Shown: one piece after another, positions 1 to 6,333 of the stretch
How the letters are laid out: the number at the start of each line of letters is the position of its first letter
Numbering within the stretch: position 1 is the first letter of the stretch
Assembly: GCA_022563075.1 (NCBI GenBank)
Contig: JADFOC010000162.1
Coordinates: 1-6,473, forward strand
Reading direction: 5' to 3'
Source: Pseudomonadota bacterium
GTDB taxonomy: Bacteria > Pseudomonadota > Gammaproteobacteria > Pseudomonadales > Pseudohongiellaceae
Length of the DNA stretch: 6,473 bases
Made by a program: the position numbers and the translations under genes
The notes under the pieces: model-generated
Database searches by the model: none
What the model saw: only the letters and a program-made list of their open reading frames with translations
Told to the model about the DNA's origin: nothing

Positions 1-275
1 AAGGGCAGGGGCCGGTTCAGATAGGCGAAGGGCTTGAGTTCGTCGGGCAGGAATTCGTGGCGCGGAACGTCGCCCATCGCCTGCAAGACGCGCTCCGAGG
101 GCGGCTTGAGGCCGGCGAACTCCTTCAAGACCTTGGCGTGGGCCTCGACGCTGCGCATCAGCGTCGCGCGCAAATCCACGTAATCCGGATCCTCGGCGGC
201 GCCAACGGCACCGGCGGCGGCCAAGGCGCCGAATAACCCGGAGATAAAAAGCGTGGCGGTAAGTATCGCGCGCAT
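1..275 (-). CDS. Exported protein-L-isoaspartate O-methyltransferase (PCMT) family protein, N-terminal part only
   Basis: Ninety-one codons are present; the gene runs off the left edge of the window. Residues 1-27 form a signal peptide (Arg2, hydrophobic core ILTATLFISGLFGALAAAG, likely cleavage after VGAA). The mature part contains ERVLQAMGDVPRHEFLPDEL and then FAYLNRPLP at residues 83-91, which is the characteristic N-terminal signature of PCMT just before the SAM-binding Rossmann domain; that domain is outside the window. The family methylates L-isoaspartyl residues in damaged proteins using SAM. The canonical enzyme (Pcm) is cytosolic, so a leader peptide implies an exported paralogue and I give no symbol. 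The ATG at 275 is chosen because the only in-frame upstream ATG (296) is followed by a TGA. No clear Shine-Dalgarno is seen. GC is about 65-70%, above the rest of the window. Family assignment is firm; activity cannot be judged without the catalytic domain. Confidence 0.85.
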   Translation of the reverse strand, partial: MRAILTATLFISGLFGALAAAGAVGAAEDPDYVDLRATLMRSVEAHAKVLKEFAGLKPPSERVLQAMGDVPRHEFLPDELKPFAYLNRPLP

Positions 276-278
276 GGC

Positions 279-353
279 TCAAGAATACACCGTCATGGGG
301 TTGCGAGCCAGGCCCCTGCCGGTGGGCGCAACTTCTTGTATATCTTTCAGCAT
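279..353 (-). CDS. Possible 24-codon small ORF immediately upstream of the PCMT gene
   Basis: An ATG at 353 opens a 24-codon frame (MLKDIQEVAPTGRG..., ending NPMTVYS) whose TGA at 281-279 lies three bases before the PCMT start, in the same frame. The sequence GGAGAGG lies about ten bases upstream of the ATG and could act as a ribosome binding site. The spacing would suit translational coupling and would explain why the PCMT start lacks its own Shine-Dalgarno. I recognise no family. Codon use is not strongly biased, and the stretch may simply be untranslated leader or promoter DNA (it is locally AT-richer, with a TATACA). Treat as a hypothesis. Confidence 0.2.
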   Translation of the reverse strand: MLKDIQEVAPTGRGLARNPMTVYS

Positions 354-539
354 GTTGTCAGGACCTCTCCGCGAGGCTGTTAATCGGCGAGCCGCCAAAT
401 AACTGATGTTTGCCCCGGCTGCCGCCGCTCACGCCGTAGCGCGCCACTGTAGCACGCCACGTGGTTTGGAGTCACTGACCAGGGTGATTCACGGGCGGCT
501 TTCTGGTACCTTCCAGGCCTTGTGACCAGGATTGCCGCC

Positions 540-1244
540 ATGAGGGCACTTGCCGCCATCGCCGCTGCCGTACTCATTGCGGGTAGCCTCGCCGCACAAG
601 AGCCGGCGACCGGTAGCGGTGAACCTGAGGCGGCGCCGGCGGGGGCGGAGGGAACAACCTCCGGCGCCCGGCAGATTATCGAAGTGCGCCTGCCACCCCG
701 CGATGTTTTGCGAGACACCTTGTTGGTGGTCCTCGGTGGTGTGATCACTGGCGCGGTCGGGCTGCTTGCCGGCTCGCTGCTATTCCGACGCGAACGCAAG
801 GAGAAAAGGCGTACGATCGCCGCGGTTTTGGCCGCAGAGCTTAACCATATACTCAGCGCGGTAGAAGCTTCTATAGAAGAAGAATCCCGGATCACTGCCG
901 CCGTTATCGAACAAAGTGTAAAGCGGTGGATCAGCACTTGGGAAAACCGGACCCTCGAACTATATTTTGCCAGCTATCACCCGGATTTCGTGTCTCGATA
1001 TCACGACACGCAAGCAGCCTGGCGACGAAATCGACAACGGGTGATCGGCAATGCACAGTGGATAAGTTTGGAGATGACCGAGTTCCAGATAGTGAGTCAG
1101 AATTCGGATAATATCGAAGTTCAATTTTGGTTGAGCTATGCATCGCCGACTTATCGTGACGACACGCTGAAAAAACTTTTGCTGCGCAAAGAAGCAGGTG
1201 CCTGGCTAATTGTCGAAGAGATAAACTTAGTGGTTCGCAGTTAA
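540..1244 (+). CDS. Membrane-anchored protein with C-terminal NTF2-like (Cds6 C-terminal type) domain
   Basis: The product has 234 residues from ATG 540, which is preceded by AGGA at 528-531 with an 8-base spacer; a GTG at 522 would add six residues but has weaker support. Residues 1-20 are a signal peptide or first membrane segment (MRALAAIAAAVLIAGSLAA). Next come a Pro/Ala/Gly/Glu-rich linker (about 21-45), a transmembrane helix (about 60-80, LLVVLGGVITGAVGLLAGSL), a basic stretch RRERKEKRR and a helical segment. From about residue 125 the sequence matches the domain that ends Cds6-type L,D-transpeptidases: KRWISTWENR, then YFASYHPDF, AAWRRNRQRV, VQFWLSYASPTYRD, KKLLLRKEAGAWLIVEE. No transpeptidase catalytic domain is present, so an enzymatic role is not implied. 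GC drops from about 67% to about 48% near codon 100, between the two halves, suggesting a fusion. Exact role unknown. Confidence 0.7.
   Translation: MRALAAIAAAVLIAGSLAAQEPATGSGEPEAAPAGAEGTTSGARQIIEVRLPPRDVLRDTLLVVLGGVITGAVGLLAGSLLFRRERKEKRRTIAAVLAAELNHILSAVEASIEEESRITAAVIEQSVKRWISTWENRTLELYFASYHPDFVSRYHDTQAAWRRNRQRVIGNAQWISLEMTEFQIVSQNSDNIEVQFWLSYASPTYRDDTLKKLLLRKEAGAWLIVEEINLVVRS
830..850. other. Abrupt base-composition boundary
   Basis: Hand counts per 60-base line give 68, 75, 65, 68 and 60% GC for 541-840 and then 47, 52, 48, 53, 37 and 50% for 841-1200. Everything left of this point is GC-rich (about 55-75% per line) and the lines counted just right of it are close to 50%. The step lies inside the 540-1244 reading frame. 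It marks either the edge of transferred or recombined DNA or an assembly junction. Confidence 0.6.
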
Positions 1245-1350
1245 CGCCAGTTGGTCGCGTCATTGAGAATAAAATTCAAGCGCTATCGAATCTAGCGGCT
1301 AATCAGACCTCCCTAGGATCTCCGCGTGCTATTTCTATTTCTGTGGCGTC

Positions 1351-1502
1351 GGCCATGCCAACTCGGATGATCGATGCAGGCGTCAGCGGTCACCATGATG
1401 ATGTCACAACTGTCCCAGCCCAATTCATCCATCTCCTCGCGGGGCATTGGCAGAAATGGCGCGGTGCCTAATTTCGGCCCAATATTCTGGATCGCAGTAC
1501 AG
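1351..1502 (-). pseudogene. ygiQ: Decayed N-terminal fragment of ygiQ (radical SAM family protein)
   Basis: Read from 1502 downwards, the minus strand gives [11 protein letters not shown], then [20 protein letters not shown], then [16 protein letters not shown], then GMA. This matches the conserved N-terminus of YgiQ proteins (YPKYWAE, GTAPFLP, SREEMDALGWDSCD, VTGDAYVDHPSFGMA). The three blocks lie in different frames: single leftover bases at 1469 and 1360 replace whole codons, each equal to a 2-base deletion, the second where the family has Phe between HPS and GMA. An in-frame TAG at 1503-1505 closes the upstream side, and similarity stops after GMA, with a TGA at 1305-1303. Only about 50 of some 700 codons remain, so no function is possible. 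The 321-base gap between the flanking genes holds this remnant and nothing else I can support. Confidence 0.8.
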
Positions 1503-1565
1503 CTATCGAGACTGGCATTGCGCGCCAGCAGGCACGAATTTATTGGCAGCATGGCGAGGCATAAT

Positions 1566-2885
1566 TTAGAAAAACTGATCGAGGGGCACCGCTTCGCCAT
1601 TAACTATCAGTTCACTGTCGCTCAGCGAACCGTTAACTAAAATCCTGCCATTGTCGAGTCTGATATAGCCCTCTTGAACGTAAGGATCGATAAATTCAGC
1701 CGCCGGACTGCGCATAATCGCCGCCAGATCCAGGGATACCTCTACCGAGATGGTCAAGGCCGCGATCACTTCGTTGATATCGAGGCGTGCGAGATCGGTG
1801 AGGTCGGGCAGACCAGCCCAATGGATGCGCAGATCGATGCTGTGGTCGCCGTCATAGACATTGGCTGCCACCTCGTTATTCAACACCAGGGAGTTTCGAA
1901 TCATAAGCAAGCCTATTTCCTGGCCTAACTCATTAATCGGGGTGTTGATGCCTCCTGGGCTTGCGTTAATTTGACTCTGTAAGTCGGTTGCCAGTTCGTA
2001 GTAGCGGCTAATTAATTCTGTTTGCAGTTCATTTATTTCGCCGGTCCAAGACAGGGAGGTGACCGGGAAATCAGCTTCCATGTTGGTTATTTTCAGTTGT
2101 TGAAAAATGTCGATTTTCTCCGCGCCCGCGGTAGAGGCCTTTAGTTGCGAAGTAATTGAAAATTCCTCCAGCAGAAAGGGATAGGGAGCATCACTACGCA
2201 GGGTGGCGATGCTCAATGAGGCTGCGCTGGGCGCCAGTATGTCGTTCATCTGCTCACTGGTACTGACCAACTCGAGGCCGAAAAGTGAGAAATCAAAACT
2301 CGAGCCAGCCTCCTGCGCTTGCAGTTTGCTCATCGACAATAGAATCTCAACGGACTGGTCAGAATTGACGGCGTAGCTGCCACTCAAGCCATCGAATGCC
2401 AGCTGTCCCTGGTTGTCGCTGTAATTGAGGGGCGCGATGCTGATCCCGATTTTTAATGAATTATTAAATTTGGCCAGTAGGTCGACTTGCACGGCAGGTA
2501 ACTCAAACGGCAACTCAGCCAGAGCAGCCGTGATTTCGGCATTGTTGAAATGTGGGCGAATTTGCGCGTAGGCCAGACCCAACTTGATGCCATCGGGTGT
2601 GATCAGAACGGGACCGTGACGAATCTCGAATTCCAGTTGTATCAGCACATCATCGCCCAGAGCGGGGTAGCTGATGTCGAGGAGGGCAGAACTATCAAAC
2701 CAGCCACTGCTGAACGCGGACTCATTAATGCTGATTTGGCGGCGAGCTTCGGGGGGAAGCAGGTCTACCAAATTGGCGATAGTCGCTTCTCGAATGCCAA
2801 TGCCGACTACCTTTGGCGTAATACCTAAGACTAAGATGGTTAGTACTGCCAGGCTGGCCACTATGGCTAAGCTCTTGTTTCGCAT
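1566..2885 (-). CDS. YdgA family (DUF945) envelope protein
   Basis: The product has 439 residues starting at ATG 2885. A single N-terminal hydrophobic segment (about residues 6-23, [17 protein letters not shown]) acts as signal anchor, and the rest is a soluble, probably periplasmic, beta-rich domain. Family marks are the SSGWFDSSA segment (59-67), the RHGPV motif (89-93) that matches the HGP block of DUF945 proteins, and the C-terminal [13 protein letters not shown] and [11 protein letters not shown] hairpins, which correspond to the usual 'L-T-V-N-G-x-P' ending. Length is slightly below that of E. coli YdgA (about 500). The biochemical role of the family is not established. The ATG lies 37 bases downstream of an extended -10; only a weak ACGAG is present upstream as ribosome binding site. 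The next gene upstream on the same strand ends 117 bases away, so this gene probably has its own promoter. Confidence 0.85.
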   Translation of the reverse strand: MRNKSLAIVASLAVLTILVLGITPKVVGIGIREATIANLVDLLPPEARRQISINESAFSSGWFDSSALLDISYPALGDDVLIQLEFEIRHGPVLITPDGIKLGLAYAQIRPHFNNAEITAALAELPFELPAVQVDLLAKFNNSLKIGISIAPLNYSDNQGQLAFDGLSGSYAVNSDQSVEILLSMSKLQAQEAGSSFDFSLFGLELVSTSEQMNDILAPSAASLSIATLRSDAPYPFLLEEFSITSQLKASTAGAEKIDIFQQLKITNMEADFPVTSLSWTGEINELQTELISRYYELATDLQSQINASPGGINTPINELGQEIGLLMIRNSLVLNNEVAANVYDGDHSIDLRIHWAGLPDLTDLARLDINEVIAALTISVEVSLDLAAIMRSPAAEFIDPYVQEGYIRLDNGRILVNGSLSDSELIVNGEAVPLDQFF

Positions 2886-2922
2886 TTTAAACTCGTCAAT
2901 TCATGGAGAAGTGTTAGCGCGC

Positions 2923-2931
2923 ACTATAGCA
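2923..2931 (-). promoter_or_regulatory. Extended -10 promoter element for the YdgA-family gene
   Basis: The minus strand reads TGC-TATAGT, an extended -10 with 5 of 6 matches to TATAAT, placed 37 bases before the ATG at 2885. No good -35 is present at 16-18 bases; CTGACG lies too close, at about 14 bases. Extended -10 promoters commonly tolerate a poor -35. Confidence 0.45.
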
Positions 2932-3002
2932 GGTATTAATTGCGTCAGAATCGGATTTGAGGGGCGCTGGAGATTGCTCGCCCGAGCCGCAAGCGCAATG
3001 TT

Positions 3003-3665
3003 TTAAGAAATCAGACTGCTGGCTTCGTTGCTGCTCACTGGACTTATCTTGTACGCACAACGGCGAGCTCCAGCCAACAGGTGGTCGACCCGCTCTACCG
3101 TCGCTGCACCCTGAAACAGCTGTCGAAACATGTCCAACTCGGAGCGACAAAACTGTTGGCAGCTTTCGGCCGCGGCACAGATCGGGCAGTGGTTCTCAAT
3201 CAGCAGCCATCCGCCCGGGATAAGACGCATTTCAGCCATGTAACCTTCATCACTGCGAAGTTGCGAGAGGCGTTCGATTTTGGACTGAAGCTCAGTACCG
3301 CAGTCTTCCAGTGCAGTTTGATACTGCAATTGCAGCTGAACATTGCGTTGATCAATGAGCTTATTGAGGCTCTCCTCGCCCAGGGTGCGGCGAATAACAT
3401 CGATTAGTTCCAGGGTAACTTGAGAGTGGGTATCGGGAAACTGCCGATGCCCCTGCTGGGTGAGCTTCCAGAGGTGAACCGGACGGCCTCTCGTCTGTTT
3501 TTCCTCACTGGTTTGACTGACATAGGCCTTGCGCGCCAGAGCGGAGAGATGTTGACGGACGCCCATGGTCGTCATCGCCAGCCGCTTTGACAGGATTTTT
3601 ACCGATTGCGGACCTCGAGTCTTGAGGCAGTGCATGATTTGTTGCTGGCTTTTAGACAGTTCCAC
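3003..3665 (-). CDS. Winged-helix transcriptional regulator, COG2345/SufR-like, with C-terminal cysteine cluster
   Basis: The 220-residue product begins at GTG 3665, supported by GAGG at 3676-3673 seven bases upstream; no ATG is available in frame. Residues 1-75 form a winged helix-turn-helix domain (ILSKRLAMTTMGVRQHLSAL recognition region, then the wing RGRPVHLWKLTQQG). Residues 80-140 are helical and Gln/Leu-rich, suited to dimerisation. The C-terminal part, EGYMAEM..GGWLLIENHCPIC, carries C160, C163, C169 and C173 and then C203 in the GARRCAY motif. C160-x12-C173-x29-C203 resembles the three-cysteine Fe-S site of SufR-type repressors. It is transcribed divergently from the VOC gene, and two palindromes in between are the likely operators, one of them on its own predicted -10. 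I infer an autorepressing Fe-S or redox sensor. Ligand and full regulon are unknown; no suf or isc genes are nearby. Confidence 0.82.
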   Translation of the reverse strand: MELSKSQQQIMHCLKTRGPQSVKILSKRLAMTTMGVRQHLSALARKAYVSQTSEEKQTRGRPVHLWKLTQQGHRQFPDTHSQVTLELIDVIRRTLGEESLNKLIDQRNVQLQLQYQTALEDCGTELQSKIERLSQLRSDEGYMAEMRLIPGGWLLIENHCPICAAAESCQQFCRSELDMFRQLFQGAATVERVDHLLAGARRCAYKISPVSSNEASSLIS

Positions 3666-3683
3666 GAAAGATCCTCATTGTCT

Positions 3684-3713
3684 TTGACTCTAGATCGACC
3701 AATTAAATAAAGT
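3684..3713 (+). promoter_or_regulatory. Candidate promoter of the VOC gene
   Basis: TTGACT (3684-3689) is followed after 18 bases by TAAAGT (3708-3713), 5 of 6 and 4 of 6 matches. The -10 is part of operator 1. The start would be near 3720, giving a leader of about 85 bases that contains operator 2. An alternative -10, TATAAA at 3775-3780, lacks a good -35. Confidence 0.3.
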
Positions 3714-3728
3714 ATTTACTTTATTTAA
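3703..3728. promoter_or_regulatory. Operator 1: perfect 12-bp inverted repeat
   Basis: TTAAATAAAGTA (3703-3714) and TACTTTATTTAA (3717-3728) are exact reverse complements around a TT spacer. The inner TAAAGTA-TT-TACTTTA is shared with operator 2. It sits between the divergent regulator and VOC genes and overlaps predicted -10 hexamers on both strands. The natural ligand is the adjacent winged-helix regulator, by position. Confidence 0.7.
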
Positions 3729-3739
3729 AACTTTATCAA
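3711..3739 (-). promoter_or_regulatory. Candidate promoter of the regulator gene
   Basis: The minus strand shows TTGATA (3739-3734) and AATACT (3716-3711) separated by 17 bases, 5 of 6 and 4 of 6 matches to the sigma-70 consensus. The -10 lies inside operator 1, so bound repressor would block it. The start would be near 3704, leaving a leader of about 39 bases with the GAGG ribosome binding site. Confidence 0.4.
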
Positions 3740-3753
3740 TGGGAAATAAATAG

Positions 3754-3769
3754 TAAAGTAAATACTTTA
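3754..3769. promoter_or_regulatory. Operator 2: second copy of the TAAAGTA-n2-TACTTTA palindrome
   Basis: TAAAGTA (3754-3760) and TACTTTA (3763-3769) are exact reverse complements around AA. The core is identical to operator 1 apart from the two spacer bases; the centres are 46 bases apart. A further half-site, TACTTT at 3785-3790, lies 22 bases downstream of the right arm, just before the VOC ribosome binding site, and AACTTTA at 3729-3735 is another near-half-site. Confidence 0.68.
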
Positions 3770-3803
3770 GTAATTATAAAAACCTACTTTGAAGGAATTA
3801 GTA

Positions 3804-4205
3804 ATGCAAATACTCGAACATATCCACCTTAGTGTAAATTCCCTTGCCGCCACCGAGGTATTTCTCGCTGCGGCCGTACCTGAACTAAAGCGGCGCGGTG
3901 GTGGCGATTCTGAGATCTACGGGCCTTGGGTGCACATCGGTACGGACAATTGTTACATCGCATTAACTGAGGTCAAAGGCAGCCAGTCTCCACCAGAACT
4001 CAGACACATCGGCATAGTGGTGGAAGACATCGATGCGTTGATGACGCGATTATCTGCCGCAGGCTTTGAACCAGCAGACGCCAGTGCAATAAAGGGTCAC
4101 CCTTACCGCCGCCGGGTTTATTACATCGACGGGAATGGTTTGGATTGGGAATTCGTGCAGTACCTGACGGAAGATCCGGCGCTTCGCAACGACTATTCCC
4201 AATGA
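3804..4205 (+). CDS. VOC (glyoxalase/bleomycin-resistance fold) family protein
   Basis: The product has 133 residues from ATG 3804, with AAGGA at 3792-3796 spaced by seven bases; an in-frame TTG at 3789 overlaps that site and is unlikely. Two beta-alpha-beta-beta-beta modules are visible: residues 1-57 (EHIHLSVNSLAATEVFL... GPWVHIGTDNCYIALTE) and 65-121 (ELRHIGIVVEDIDALMTRL... VYYIDGNGLDWEFVQY). H8, E56, H68 and E116 occupy the four positions that form the metal site in glyoxalase I-type members, so a metal-dependent lyase, isomerase or dioxygenase-like activity is possible; the substrate cannot be read from sequence. The HPYRRRVYY and DPALRNDYS segments are typical of a small proteobacterial VOC subfamily. 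It is divergent from the cysteine-rich regulator and sits 78 bases before putP. It is probably controlled by the two operators. Confidence 0.85.
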   Translation: MQILEHIHLSVNSLAATEVFLAAAVPELKRRGGGDSEIYGPWVHIGTDNCYIALTEVKGSQSPPELRHIGIVVEDIDALMTRLSAAGFEPADASAIKGHPYRRRVYYIDGNGLDWEFVQYLTEDPALRNDYSQ

Positions 4206-4214
4206 TTCGGACTT

Positions 4215-4223
4215 TGGTATAGC
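4215..4223 (+). promoter_or_regulatory. Weak candidate extended -10 ahead of putP
   Basis: TGG-TATAGC lies ten bases after the VOC stop codon and about 60 bases before the putP ATG. There is no convincing -35. If real, putP could be transcribed independently of the VOC gene; otherwise the 78-base gap is just an operon spacer. No terminator-like hairpin with a T-run is seen in the gap. Confidence 0.2.
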
Positions 4224-4283
4224 ATGGACCGCTCAATTCCGGTTTCAAACAGCACCGAAAACATCGAATAGGTCAGGAGTCTA

Positions 4284-5756
4284 ATGAGTTTTGATGCCCC
4301 ATTATTGGTGACCTTCGTTGCCTATCTGCTGCTAATTCTCTATCTAGGTATCAAAGCCTACCGCCGTACCCATAGTCTCGGTGACTATATCCTGGGAGGC
4401 AGGAAATTAGGTTCGGTGGTTACCGCGCTCAGCGTCGGCGCATCCGACATGAGTGGCTGGTTGTTATTAGGGCTACCTGGCGCTATTTATTTATCGGGCA
4501 TTAGTGAAATTTGGATCGGGGTCGGGCTGCTTATTGGCGCTTACTGTAATTGGTTATTCGTGGCGAAGCCGTTGCGGGTCTTTAGTCAGCACGCCAATAA
4601 TTCCCTGACCTTACCGGATTATTTCGAGAATCGTTTTAACGACCGCAGTAGAGTATTACGCATATTGTCGGCGATAGTCATTCTTTTGTTCTTCACCTTT
4701 TATACCGCATCGGGATTGGTAGGCGGCGCGATTCTGTTCGAAAACAGTTTTGGTCTGGACTATTCTGTCGCGTTGTTATCCGGCGCCTTCATCATCGTTG
4801 CCTACACCTTTATTGGTGGATTTCTGGCCGTAGTCTGGACCGACGCATTCCAGGCAATGCTGATGCTACTCGCATTATTGATCACCCCCTTAGCCGTTAT
4901 CAGTGGCACCGGCGGGGTGGCTTCGGTTTGGCAGCAGATGCAGGCGGTAAACCCAGAGAGTACACAGCTATTCAGCAACATGACCATATTGGGATTTGTA
5001 TCGCTAATGGCCTGGGGTCTGGGTTATGTTGGCCAGCCGCATATTTTGGCGCGTTTCATGGCGGTAAAAAGTGCGGCGAAACTGATCTCGGCCAGGCGCA
5101 TCGCCATGGTCTGGATGGTGATCGTACTCATCGGTTCGGTGGCGACCGGATTGGCGGGAATCGCTTACTTCGCAGATCAGCCGCTGGCTAATCCTGAGAC
5201 TGTTTTTATCACATTAAGCCAAAACCTGTTTAATCCTTGGGTGGCGGGCATTATCACTGCCGCCATTCTGTCAGCAATAATGTCTACCATCGATTCACAA
5301 CTTCTGGTTTCTTCCAGCGTCATAAGTGAAGATTTTTATCGTGTATTTGTGCGTCCTGACGCCTCAGAAAAGGAGCTGTTGGCAGTAAGTCGTGCGGCAG
5401 TAATTGGTATTGCACTCTTGGCGCTATGGATTGCCAGCGACAGGGAGAGTAGGGTGCTCGATCTGGTCAGCTATGCCTGGGCAGGATTTGGCGCGGCATT
5501 TGGCCCGGTAATCGTGTTCTCGCTATTCTGGCGAAAAATGACTGCACTGTCGGCTGTTGTGGGCATGACGCTCGGTGCCATTACTGTCGTTGTGTGGTCA
5601 AATTTGAGCGGAGGTGTGTTCGAGCTCTACGAAATCGTGCCGGGGTTTCTGTTGGCATCGACAGCGATTGTTGTTGTCAGCTGGTGGAGACCGGAACAGA
5701 ACAGTGACACGCTAGAGCAGTATGACCGGTTGCAAGAACTGTGGGTGAACTCATGA
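4284..5756 (+). CDS. putP: Sodium/proline symporter PutP
   Basis: The product has 490 residues, close to the 502 of E. coli PutP, and belongs to the sodium:solute symporter (SSS) family of inner-membrane transporters with 13 helices. R40, D55, S57 and G58 fall in the segments DYILGGRKLG and GASDMSGWLLLGLPGA, at the same numbers as in E. coli, where they form the Na+/proline site. The second Na+ ligand pair is S334/T335 in AIMSTIDSQLLVSSS, equivalent to S340/T341. Other hallmarks are LTLPDYFENRF and AYTFIGGFLAVVWTDAFQA. The start is supported by AGGAG at 4275-4279, four bases upstream. The role is Na+-coupled L-proline uptake for nutrition or osmoprotection. No putA is in the window. The VOC gene 78 bases upstream on the same strand suggests possible co-transcription. 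It is convergent with elaA, with 19 bases between stops and no clear terminator. Confidence 0.95.
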   Translation: MSFDAPLLVTFVAYLLLILYLGIKAYRRTHSLGDYILGGRKLGSVVTALSVGASDMSGWLLLGLPGAIYLSGISEIWIGVGLLIGAYCNWLFVAKPLRVFSQHANNSLTLPDYFENRFNDRSRVLRILSAIVILLFFTFYTASGLVGGAILFENSFGLDYSVALLSGAFIIVAYTFIGGFLAVVWTDAFQAMLMLLALLITPLAVISGTGGVASVWQQMQAVNPESTQLFSNMTILGFVSLMAWGLGYVGQPHILARFMAVKSAAKLISARRIAMVWMVIVLIGSVATGLAGIAYFADQPLANPETVFITLSQNLFNPWVAGIITAAILSAIMSTIDSQLLVSSSVISEDFYRVFVRPDASEKELLAVSRAAVIGIALLALWIASDRESRVLDLVSYAWAGFGAAFGPVIVFSLFWRKMTALSAVVGMTLGAITVVVWSNLSGGVFELYEIVPGFLLASTAIVVVSWWRPEQNSDTLEQYDRLQELWVNS

Positions 5757-5775
5757 GGTAGGCAACGGCCGTGTT

Positions 5776-6240
5776 TCAGTCAGCGCCAATACTGTCCAGC
5801 AGCATCTCGATATGGGGAATCCCGTCTTCCATATAGATTTCGGATACCGTGTTAAACCCCAGGTCAGAATAGAATTTCTCCAGATAGTGCTGAGCCGAGA
5901 GAGTAATGGATGCCGTTGGCCAATGTTGATGGCAGTAACGAATCGATTCTTGCATCAGCCGTTTTCCGTAACCGTCGCCACGCACACTTAGTTTTGTTAT
6001 CACCCGGCCAATGGCGATACCGTCATATTTCACGCCTGGCGGCAACAGGCGCGTATAGCAGACTAAACAATTTTCAAGTTGGCCGGTGAGATGAACAGCC
6101 GCCTGATCGTAATCGTCCATGTCTTGATAAGCACAGTTCTGTTCAACCACGAACACCTCAGATCTGAGTTGGAGTACGGCATAAAGCAAGTCAGGGGAGA
6201 GTTGCTCGAAGGGGTAACAGTTCCATTGCAGGTCTTGCAT
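5776..6240 (-). CDS. elaA: ElaA family GNAT N-acetyltransferase
   Basis: The product has 154 residues from ATG 6240, matching the usual ElaA length (about 150); an upstream start at 6303 would add 21 residues with no family counterpart and is rejected. Recognisable ElaA blocks are LLYAVLQLRSEVFVVEQNCA (18-37), YQDMDDYD, the GNAT acetyl-CoA motif IGRVITKLSVRGDGYGKRLM (RGDGYG, residues 87-92, fits R/Q-x-x-G-x-G), the SAQHYLEKFYSDLGF helix region, and the terminal EDGIPHIEM (138-146). The family is a cytosolic single-domain acetyltransferase whose physiological acceptor is not well defined. It is transcribed towards putP. Upstream, 113 bases separate it from the divergent tRNA-like locus. No strong sigma-70 promoter or Shine-Dalgarno is evident; GCGAG lies about ten bases before the ATG. 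Confidence 0.92.
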   Translation of the reverse strand: MQDLQWNCYPFEQLSPDLLYAVLQLRSEVFVVEQNCAYQDMDDYDQAAVHLTGQLENCLVCYTRLLPPGVKYDGIAIGRVITKLSVRGDGYGKRLMQESIRYCHQHWPTASITLSAQHYLEKFYSDLGFNTVSEIYMEDGIPHIEMLLDSIGAD

Positions 6241-6333
6241 ACTGCATACTCGCAGTTGATTTGGCGAATAGGATATTGGCAACCTAACACAAATCGCAAT
6301 CACTGGTCGCTAATCGTGCAGCCCGGCACCTGC

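Noticed and set aside
380..937. 185-codon open frame on the minus strand
   Set aside because: Antisense to the signal/TM half of the 540-1244 gene; low-complexity Ala/Ser/Arg composition is what a GC-rich gene gives on its opposite strand, and it has no family signature.
931..1263. 110-codon minus-strand open frame
   Set aside because: Antisense to the NTF2-like domain, which has clear family similarity in the sense frame.
1281..1297. CGCTA-n7-TAGCG hairpin after the 540-1244 gene as a terminator
   Set aside because: Only five base pairs and no T-run on either strand.
1313..1600. 95-codon minus-strand open frame as an intact small gene
   Set aside because: Its middle matches YgiQ but both ends are frame-shifted relative to the family, so it is an accidental ORF across a pseudogene.
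2973..2999. Hairpin (ATTGC...GCAAT with inner GCTCG-CC-CGAGC) after the regulator gene as a terminator
   Set aside because: No T-run follows on the minus strand and the stem is imperfect.
3081..3407. Plus-strand 108-codon open frame
   Set aside because: Antisense shadow of the regulator gene, whose domains and cysteine motif are clear.
4224..4268. 14-codon ORF between the VOC gene and putP as a leader peptide
   Set aside because: No ribosome binding site and a length expected by chance.
5757..5775. Bidirectional terminator between putP and elaA
   Set aside because: The 19-base gap holds no stem followed by T-runs.
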